Origin: DATKXO01 sp035528995 | GTDB lineage: Bacteria > Planctomycetota > Phycisphaerae > UBA1845 | DNA length: 18,216 bases | Reading direction: 5' to 3' | Assembly: GCA_035528995.1 (NCBI GenBank) | Contig: DATKXO010000279.1 | Location: 1 to 18,216, forward strand | Part shown: positions 13,293 through 18,216 of the stretch, piece after piece | How positions within the stretch are numbered: position 1 is the first letter of the stretch | Layout of the letters: each line of letters opens with the position of its first letter | Notes under the pieces: model-generated | What the model was told of the DNA's origin: nothing | What the model saw: the letters and a program-made list of their open reading frames with translations, nothing else | Databases searched by the model: none | Translations under genes and position numbers: made by a program

Positions 13293-15590
13293 TCATCGCT
13301 GGTCAAGAAGATGGCCATGGACGGGGATTGTGATGGTTCCCCCGTCTTTGGATCGAACGTAGATGCTCAAGGTGAACTCGCCCGGGCCGGGCAGCTTGCG
13401 AGGATCGAGCAGGATGCCCAGTCTCGCGCTGGCCAACTGTTCAATCGTCAGGGCGGGATGGCCGCATCGTGCTTCCTCCAGACGGAACTGACCCTCTCGC
13501 AATGACCGCAGAGTCAGCACCCGCCTGAGCACGCCGCCGTCGGATGTGACGAAGCCAAAGGAGACGCTGGCAGGCAGGGCCGTGATGCCATCGCACACGT
13601 GCCCGGAGACCTCTATCGAGTGCGTGCCATCTGAGAATGCGTCGTAATCGACCTCGATTCTGCCTTCGAGCTCACCAGTTGGAAGGGGCGGCTCGAGTTC
13701 GTAGGTCACGGCGAAGACCACACCGCCCTCGACGGGGATACCGGGCTGCGCCACTTCACACTGCAGCGGGCCGACGGAACTCCGCACGGCGAGGATCCTC
13801 GGGGGCGGGGCCGGCGGGTACGCGGACAGCCTGACCCGGACGGCCCCTCGGCGTGATTCCCGGACATCGAGCGTGCCAAACGACAGAACGTCGGGGTACG
13901 TCTCGATATCCCTGATGACAAAGCAGCGGAAATCCAGCGGCACGGCCGGTGTGGTTGCGTCGTTGGACAACACGACGGCGCCGGACTCGAAGTCGCCTCG
14001 GCCCGACTCGATATCGACCGTGATGTCGAGGCGGCCTTTTTCGCCAGGGGCGTAGACTTGCTGGTCGATGCGAAAGCCGGTGCAGCCGCATCCCGGCTTA
14101 ATCTCCTTGATCTCGAGAGGCTCGTCGCCCGTGTTCCGAAAGGAGTAGTCGGCATGGACGATGCGTTTCGAGTATTGCACCGGACCCAGGTCACGAGACG
14201 GCCTATCGAACTCGATCCGGGGCCCGGTGGTTGGACCATGGGCAACGGGGCCGGCGTCACGACGACCGTCGGCCCGGCGGTCGGTGTTCGCCATCTGGTG
14301 CAGAATCTGAGCGCCCTTCCGGATCCGCGCATCGGTCGAATCTCCGCCCACCACCACCGACCTCCCGGTCACGGAGTCGTGGACGAGATAGCCCTCCGGA
14401 TACTCAATGCGAAAGTAGGCATCCGGGATATCTTCGTTGACTGCGATCTCGTGGGTGATCAATTCGGTGATCTCGCTGAGCACGAGGTCGTCGGAAACGC
14501 TGAGCCGGGGGTCCCGACTTTCTGCCTGCACGATGTCCACGTCGCCGTGGAAGGCCCGAAGCCGAGCGTGCGTGGGGTACCATGCGCCGCTGTCAGGATC
14601 GTTGTGCAGGCGCACCTGATCGAGGACTACCCGCTTGTAGGGGACGTAGTCTTCGTCCGGACCATAACGCATGCCGGCCTCATACTCGCTTTGAATGGCC
14701 TGACAGCCCCGTTGAGGATCGACGTCGACAGTCAGTACCACGCGGTAATACGGATCCATGGTGGAATGTGAGATGCGATACAGCTTGTGGCCGTCCAGCG
14801 CATGTACGCCCTCGAGTGAGGTCACCTCTGTCGGGACCATCTCTGCGGGCGTCTCCGATCCTGCTATTACGGTCCGGTTGACCTGGGCAGACTCGGGGCG
14901 GGCGCACTCCGGCCACTGCAGGCCCGGGTCCCAGAATCTGAGCAGGAAGTGATGCGGGAGAATCACTCCGTCAAAACTGTAGGTGCCGAGAATGCTGCCC
15001 TGCTTGTCCGCACTGATCGTCTTGTAGAGGCCTGCGTCGGTGCTGACGCGGAATTCGCTGACGAAGGTGCCGTCATCGGAGACCTCTCCGTTCTCGTAGG
15101 AGCGCAACGCGGTCCCCTTCTGGACGTAACGGTGGGATATCTCCTCTGCCCGCAATGGTCGGGGCAAACCGATCCGATAGCGCACCTCCTCCTCCGGAGC
15201 CGTATCCAGAGTCAACACGTTTCCGTTGTCGTCCCGGAGAGGTGTTCCGTCCCGGTCCAGCAGTTCCAGCGTGCCGGTCTCTTCGTTCCATCGTGCGTCG
15301 GGCGAAACCGGCGGATGGCCCGCGGCAATTTGCTCCTCGACGAGTTCCTTCCTCTGGTGGAAGATCTTGTTCGACAGGGCCAGGCCCTGGGGAGTCGGCG
15401 TCCTGCGGAAGGTATAGGTGACCCGGAGATTCTGGACCAGAGATAGATTGCGGTCGTATCCCTCGACCAGGTCGTTCACCGTGATCTCGGACGCGGGCTG
15501 CGCCTGGACGGCCGTCGTGCAGAGCAGGGCGATGCAGAGGGGCAGCAGGCGATGGGAGCCAGTGTGTAGACGGGCACCTGTGTTGGACAT
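13293..15590 (-). CDS. large secreted protein with DUF1573-type domain
   Basis: A 765-residue exported protein of unknown function. ATG at 15590 is chosen: GAGGTG is 5 bases upstream and a signal peptide follows (HRLLPLCIALLCTTAVQAQP, cleavage after AQA or nearby); the frame extends to 15689 without such signals. Residues about 30-440 form a large domain with many charged and aromatic strands (VNDLVEGYDRNLSLVQNLRV, YKTISADKQGSILGTYSFDG), similar in style to outer-membrane-lipoprotein-like sensors common in planctomycetes. Residues about 458-560 are a DUF1573 domain: IVHADYSFRNTGDEPLEIKE, then PGCGCTGF near 500 and APGEKGRLDITVD. Two further beta-rich Ig-like repeats (about 560-765) resemble degenerate copies of it. 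Likely periplasmic or surface; no partner is identifiable. Confidence 0.82.
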   Translation of the reverse strand: MSNTGARLHTGSHRLLPLCIALLCTTAVQAQPASEITVNDLVEGYDRNLSLVQNLRVTYTFRRTPTPQGLALSNKIFHQRKELVEEQIAAGHPPVSPDARWNEETGTLELLDRDGTPLRDDNGNVLTLDTAPEEEVRYRIGLPRPLRAEEISHRYVQKGTALRSYENGEVSDDGTFVSEFRVSTDAGLYKTISADKQGSILGTYSFDGVILPHHFLLRFWDPGLQWPECARPESAQVNRTVIAGSETPAEMVPTEVTSLEGVHALDGHKLYRISHSTMDPYYRVVLTVDVDPQRGCQAIQSEYEAGMRYGPDEDYVPYKRVVLDQVRLHNDPDSGAWYPTHARLRAFHGDVDIVQAESRDPRLSVSDDLVLSEITELITHEIAVNEDIPDAYFRIEYPEGYLVHDSVTGRSVVVGGDSTDARIRKGAQILHQMANTDRRADGRRDAGPVAHGPTTGPRIEFDRPSRDLGPVQYSKRIVHADYSFRNTGDEPLEIKEIKPGCGCTGFRIDQQVYAPGEKGRLDITVDIESGRGDFESGAVVLSNDATTPAVPLDFRCFVIRDIETYPDVLSFGTLDVRESRRGAVRVRLSAYPPAPPPRILAVRSSVGPLQCEVAQPGIPVEGGVVFAVTYELEPPLPTGELEGRIEVDYDAFSDGTHSIEVSGHVCDGITALPASVSFGFVTSDGGVLRRVLTLRSLREGQFRLEEARCGHPALTIEQLASARLGILLDPRKLPGPGEFTLSIYVRSKDGGTITIPVHGHLLDQR

Positions 15591-15785
15591 CGTACACCTC
15601 AGTTTCTGAAGAAGGCCGAGCGCCTCAACGCAAACGGCAAGCTCGTCTCCGCAGTAGCGCCTCGCCAGGTTCGCCAACGAAAGGCACAAGTGGCTGACAG
15701 CAGGGTACTCCTGACGCCAGTCGAGGGCGACTCAGGTACAATCACTGTATCCGCAAGCACCACTGGGCGTGAAGCAGAACCGGGT

Positions 15786-16031
15786 TCACCGGACTCCGAG
15801 CCGGCCGGGTTCATCACGCCGGCTATGGAGCACGAGCCGTCTTGCGTCCCCCAGAACCCTCACACGCTGCGCCTCCGGCGGCAGGCCGGCCGGAAGGAGC
15901 AACTTGGTTGACGAGTCCGCCACGAAGAACATTTCGTCCAGCGCCTGCCCCTCGACCGCGATCCGGGCGGCGCCGTTGTAGGCCGCCGGGGGCTCATTGT
16001 CGGCCCGCTTTGAGGCACTGATCGCGTTCAT
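15786..16031 (-). CDS. 81-residue hypothetical protein
   Basis: Not a recognised family. The reading frame has strongly G/C-ending codons and a smooth protein-like sequence (RIAVEGQALDEMFFVADSST, then KLLLPAGLPPEAQRVRVLGD), with a basic C-terminus and no membrane segment. It overlaps the end of the zinc-ribbon gene by 38 bases and would be the last member of the minus-strand operon that begins at 17748. The ATG at 16031 lacks a good ribosome-binding site; re-initiation after the upstream gene is plausible. A later internal start is possible. Confidence 0.5.
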   Translation of the reverse strand: MNAISASKRADNEPPAAYNGAARIAVEGQALDEMFFVADSSTKLLLPAGLPPEAQRVRVLGDARRLVLHSRRDEPGRLGVR

Positions 16032-16536
16032 CGTGATCGGCCCGCTGGGTCCTCAGGGACCCAAGGTGTTTCTCCGTTGACTCTGGCAGCGCCGATCCGC
16101 ACTCCGGGCAGCGTGTCGCCCCTTCCAACTGCGGGTAGTAGCAATTCGGGCAATGGCCGGGGATCGAGATTTTGACGCTGTACCGGTAAACGAGGCCTAT
16201 GAGGAGAGTGAACAGCACGGCACCACACAGACCCAGACCTACAAACCGCACAAGGACGGCAAACCACGGGTCACCGAGGAAGATGAGTAGCCCGGCAGAG
16301 CTTATTAGTAGCAGCGCGGCGACGAACAGCGCCCCGTGCCACGCTCTCCACCCATCGTGGTGGATAGCCAAGTTGCAGTCGTCCAGGAAGTAATGCCCAG
16401 GCTGTGCATGGTGCGACGGCAGCAGTTTGCGCCACGTGGCCATCGGTACCCGTTGCCGATGGCCGCACAGCAGACAACGCACCCTTCGGCGCCCCGTCTT
16501 GACGATCGTTCCGCCACAGTTCTCGCAGGTCAACAT
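15994..16536 (-). CDS. two-zinc-ribbon membrane protein
   Basis: A 180-residue protein of unknown role. It has a zinc ribbon at the N-terminus (Cys4, Cys7, Cys21, Cys24: CENCGG and CLLCGH), two membrane helices (about 68-88 and 92-117), and a second zinc ribbon (Cys129, Cys132, Cys143, Cys146: CPNCYY and CPECGS) followed by a charged tail. Both ribbons would lie on the same side, probably the cytosol, possibly pairing into one metal-binding unit. ATG at 16536 is chosen because it is coupled to the upstream 49-residue gene (ATG and its TGA share seven bases) and gives the common MLTCENCG start; ATG 16545 or TTG 16581 would add 3 or 15 residues. Confidence 0.72.
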   Translation of the reverse strand: MLTCENCGGTIVKTGRRRVRCLLCGHRQRVPMATWRKLLPSHHAQPGHYFLDDCNLAIHHDGWRAWHGALFVAALLLISSAGLLIFLGDPWFAVLVRFVGLGLCGAVLFTLLIGLVYRYSVKISIPGHCPNCYYPQLEGATRCPECGSALPESTEKHLGSLRTQRADHDERDQCLKAGRQ

Positions 16537-16679
16537 ACCAGGCATCCGTTGCAGTCGCAGGCCCACGTCCCAGGCGTGCAATTGTAAGGGCCGAACAGTC
16601 CGAGACGACTACAGATGATCAGCGCAGCAAGCGCGAGGACCAGGACCCCAAAGGCCAGCAAGACGGGATTGGCTAACAT
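16530..16679 (-). CDS. 49-residue membrane peptide with Cys-rich tail
   Basis: A small gene not recognised in any family: MLANPVLLAFGVLVLALAAL, a membrane helix continuing to about residue 23, then a tail of GPYNCTPGTWACDCNGCLVC with five cysteines in 17 residues at the C-terminus. The ATG at 16679 follows a G-rich stretch (GGCGGGGG). It starts 18 bases after the stop of the 72-residue gene and its TGA overlaps the ATG of the zinc-ribbon gene, as expected inside an operon. The C-terminal cysteines could bind metal or form disulfides. Its size makes it easy to miss in automatic annotation. Confidence 0.6.
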   Translation of the reverse strand: MLANPVLLAFGVLVLALAALIICSRLGLFGPYNCTPGTWACDCNGCLVC

Positions 16680-16697
16680 GCCCCCGCCAAGCGTGCC

Positions 16698-16916
16698 TCA
16701 CAGCCGCTCCGCGCCATCCGGGCAGGTGATCAGGTACTCCAACGTGTAGGTGCCGCTGAGGGCCAGGCGGCCACCGGGCCACAGCCCGCCGTTGCCGAAA
16801 CCGCGGAAGCTGAGAGTCGGGCCTGCAACGCCGCGGCTGTCGGTCCGCCGAAGGGGCTGAAGAGTTACCTCGGCATCCACGTTCGAGGCCGATGCAGGGC
16901 GGCGTTGGCTCACCAT
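16698..16916 (-). CDS. 72-residue hypothetical protein
   Basis: No known family. The frame has high G/C third positions and a protein-like second half rich in Gly and aromatic residues (LSFRGFGNGGLWPGGRLALS, then GTYTLEYLITCPDG), which looks like a small beta domain. No signal peptide or membrane segment is seen. It lies 28 bases after the end of the 267-residue membrane-anchored gene and 18 bases before the 49-residue gene, so operon membership is likely. The ribosome-binding site (GAGAG) is weak. Confidence 0.55.
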   Translation of the reverse strand: MVSQRRPASASNVDAEVTLQPLRRTDSRGVAGPTLSFRGFGNGGLWPGGRLALSGTYTLEYLITCPDGAERL

Positions 16917-16944
16917 GACTGACTCTCAGGGCGCAGCTATGGGT

Positions 16945-17748
16945 TCACCAACATGCCAATATGTTGTACAGGGTGGCGAGTCCGTTGCCGGAGATGGCGA
17001 TGCTCTGGATTGAACCGTCCGGGCCAATCGTGATTGACCAGGCAAGATCGAGATCCCCGAGGGCTGCGTAGATGCAAGAGATAAGCTTTCTCAGAGTCTG
17101 CATCTGCGCCCTCTGCATCTGCGTCGCGGGCACATCGGTGTTCGCTTCTTCCTGCTGGCCGATCGCATCGCCATCCTGCTTCTTGCTGGTGGTCCTGGTC
17201 TCGGAGGCCGATTCGATCTGGTCGATCTGGTCGAGCAACTCCGCGCGCTCAGAGACATGCACTACGCGACGTTGTGTCTGCAACCCGAAGGTAATCTTCA
17301 TCTCGAAACGAACGTCGTCACCATCCGGGACGACCGACAGGACAACCCGGGCCTCAGGGGCGATCTTCTGCCATTCGGCCAACTGTTGCCGGTTGCCGGC
17401 GGCCAGGACGAGCAAGTCGTACGGTTTGTCGACCTGAACCCTGGGATTCTCACCCGACCCATCCCACTGCGCGGACTCGACGTGCAACTCCGTAAGCCGG
17501 GTAGACAGATATTCATGCAGCCCCTGGAGTTGCGGCGCGCCGCTGTACCAGATCAAGGACCTGGCCCCTTCCTTGAAAACGCCGGCGGCGCCCGGCGCGC
17601 CGGACTCGGGCTCAGCAGTCGGCTCCGGCGGCGATGCCGCCACAGCAACGCCGAGGCCAAAGACGGCCAGAACAGCGACCGCCAGAACGGCGGTCAACAG
17701 AAACTTGCTGCCGTTGGCGCTGATGGTCTGCGTACTGTGTGCTGTCAT
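16945..17748 (-). CDS. membrane-anchored hypothetical protein, first gene of operon
   Basis: A 267-residue protein I cannot place in a family. After a polar start comes one hydrophobic segment (residues 16-37, FLLTAVLAVAVLAVFGLGVA), which is either an uncleaved anchor or a signal peptide ending at AVAA. A Pro/Glu-rich linker follows, then an alpha/beta-looking domain (RSLIWYSGAPQLQGLHEYLS, YDLLVLAAGNRQQLAEW, VRFEMKITFGLQTQ) and a Gln/Glu-rich, probably coiled or disordered part (about 165-215). The C-terminus is compact (AWSITIGPDGSIQSIAISGN, ending ACW). ATG at 17748 has GGAGG 8 bases upstream, and a near-consensus promoter lies about 80 bases before it. It heads a compact five-gene set ending at 15786. 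Confidence 0.7.
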   Translation of the reverse strand: MTAHSTQTISANGSKFLLTAVLAVAVLAVFGLGVAVAASPPEPTAEPESGAPGAAGVFKEGARSLIWYSGAPQLQGLHEYLSTRLTELHVESAQWDGSGENPRVQVDKPYDLLVLAAGNRQQLAEWQKIAPEARVVLSVVPDGDDVRFEMKITFGLQTQRRVVHVSERAELLDQIDQIESASETRTTSKKQDGDAIGQQEEANTDVPATQMQRAQMQTLRKLISCIYAALGDLDLAWSITIGPDGSIQSIAISGNGLATLYNILACW

Positions 17749-17829
17749 TGTGTTTACCTCCCGGCGCTTGATGAGAAAGGCGCCGTCTGCGCGGGCCCCG
17801 ACAACCCGCTGGCCGGAAGTGATCTATTA

Positions 17830-17858
17830 ATTATCGGCCCCACTGGGCGATTTGTCAA
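17830..17858 (-). promoter_or_regulatory. near-consensus sigma70 promoter of the membrane-protein operon
   Basis: On the minus strand TTGACA (17853-17858) is followed after exactly 17 bases by GATAAT (17830-17835), five of six bases of the -10 consensus. Transcription would start near 17823, leaving a leader of about 75 bases before the ATG at 17748. This is the strongest promoter seen in the window. Confidence 0.8.
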
Positions 17859-18013
17859 GGAAGGAACCAGGAAACGAAATGGAAGCCCACACGACCCTAC
17901 GCAACATCGGGCAACGTGGGGACCCAGTCCAAGCCGTTGGTGCCGACCCGGGCGTCGAGCGGACCGGCCGCCCGCGGGCGTGGGGCGGTCTTCCGGGTGT
18001 GTGACGGTTCAGG

Positions 18014-18092
18014 TGGGTGCCACCGGCAGCTTGCCTGCCAGATGTCTGTGCTCGACGCGCCCACCCGAGAGACCACACGGGCGGACAAGCCG
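18014..18092 (-). repeat. dispersed double-hairpin repeat, copy 2, inverted and truncated
   Basis: The reverse complement matches the element at 6464-6552, including the CTGGCAG/CTGCCGG hairpin (one mismatch), the central GTCTCTCGGGTGGGCGCGT block and GTCCGCCCGTG. Similarity stops sharply at 18092, in the loop of the first hairpin, so the outer arm is missing. Beyond this point different sequence begins. Confidence 0.75.
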
Positions 18093-18124
18093 AGGCTGTC
18101 CGACAATTGACGAGCGTAAAATAG

Positions 18125-18180
18125 TAGCCTCCATATGGTTATGTGAAGCGAACAACTAGCACATAGCCAGCATGGAGGCT
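18125..18180 (+). promoter_or_regulatory. long inverted repeat masking a ribosome-binding site
   Basis: AGCCTCCAT (18126-18134) is the exact complement of ATGGAGGCT (18172-18180), and GGTTATGTG (18137-18145) pairs with CACATAGCC (18160-18168) with one G-T. The right arm contains the GGAGG ribosome-binding site (18174-18178) of the ATG at 18185, so folding would block translation. Such SD-burying hairpins are known at the left ends of some insertion sequences, where they limit read-through expression. Confidence 0.6.
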
Positions 18181-18184
18181 TGGG

Positions 18185-18216
18185 ATGCCAGACAGTGCCA
18201 CGGAGGGCACGATTCT
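18185..18216 (+). CDS. start of a gene running off the window
   Basis: ATG at 18185 has GGAGG 6 bases upstream and an open frame to the window end (MPDSATEGTI...). Only ten codons are visible, so no product can be named. Its position after a truncated repeat and an SD-masking hairpin hints at a mobile element gene, such as a transposase, but this is unproven. Confidence 0.35.
   Translation, partial: MPDSATEGTI

Noticed and set aside
15599..15817. 72-residue minus-strand frame upstream of the DUF1573-type gene
   Set aside because: No ribosome-binding site, mixed composition, overlaps the better 81-residue frame end; probably leader DNA.
17257..18159. 300-residue plus-strand frame at the right
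   Set aside because: Antisense to the 267-residue gene, runs through its promoter and the repeat, no ribosome-binding site.
18125..18180. Integron attC site
   Set aside because: The inverted repeat lacks the R/L core GTTRRRY-type boxes and contains a ribosome-binding site instead.
1..18216. CRISPR arrays, tRNA genes, prophage genes
   Set aside because: No regularly spaced repeats, cloverleaf with conserved GTTCRANNC arm, or phage structural or integrase genes were seen.

Overview
The window is high-GC, bacterial, and best explained as a Planctomycetota genome (possibly Phycisphaerae-like). The clearest marker is a prepilin-type protein with an FTLIELL N-terminus and a C-terminal H-X9-D motif of the H-X9-DG type, typical of the Planctomycetota-Verrucomicrobiota-Lentisphaerota group. 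Secreted DUF1573-type proteins, small lipoproteins and palindromic intergenic repeats fit the same source. This assignment is an inference from gene content; no rRNA is present.

Layout. Positions 1-364 carry no gene but a run of stem-loops. From 365 to 9041 everything is on the minus strand: aspS, an H-X9-D pseudopilin, a GT-B glycosyltransferase, a DEAD-box-family RNA helicase with its own sigma70-like promoter, a repeat cassette, a CPBP protease and GNAT acetyltransferase pair joined by a 4-base overlap, and sucD. At 9042-9505 the direction switches, and a plus-strand pair follows: a lipoprotein and a membrane-anchored TPR-like protein, also with a 4-base overlap. The 10993-11906 stretch holds two very small genes, a 29-residue membrane peptide (minus) and a 47-residue lipoprotein (plus), plus a stem-loop and a 28-base tandem duplication.

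The most striking element is 11907-12982 on the minus strand. It has no credible reading frame, but is packed with perfect stem-loops, several with GNRA or UUCG-like loops. Its predicted first 11 bases pair with the 11 bases immediately before a T7 run. A TTGCTT/TATATT promoter sits at the right distance to start transcription exactly at the first base of that closing helix. I read this as a stand-alone structured non-coding RNA of about 1.08 kb. I cannot assign it to a known class.

Beyond it are a large secreted DUF1573-type protein (13293-15590) and an apparent minus-strand operon (17748 down to 15786) driven by a near-consensus promoter (TTGACA, 17 bases, GATAAT). That operon encodes five unfamiliar small proteins, mostly membrane-linked, including a 49-residue Cys-rich membrane peptide overlapping a two-zinc-ribbon membrane protein. 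The right edge holds a second, inverted copy of the 6.5-kb repeat, cut off abruptly, followed by a long inverted repeat that buries the ribosome-binding site of a gene running off the window.
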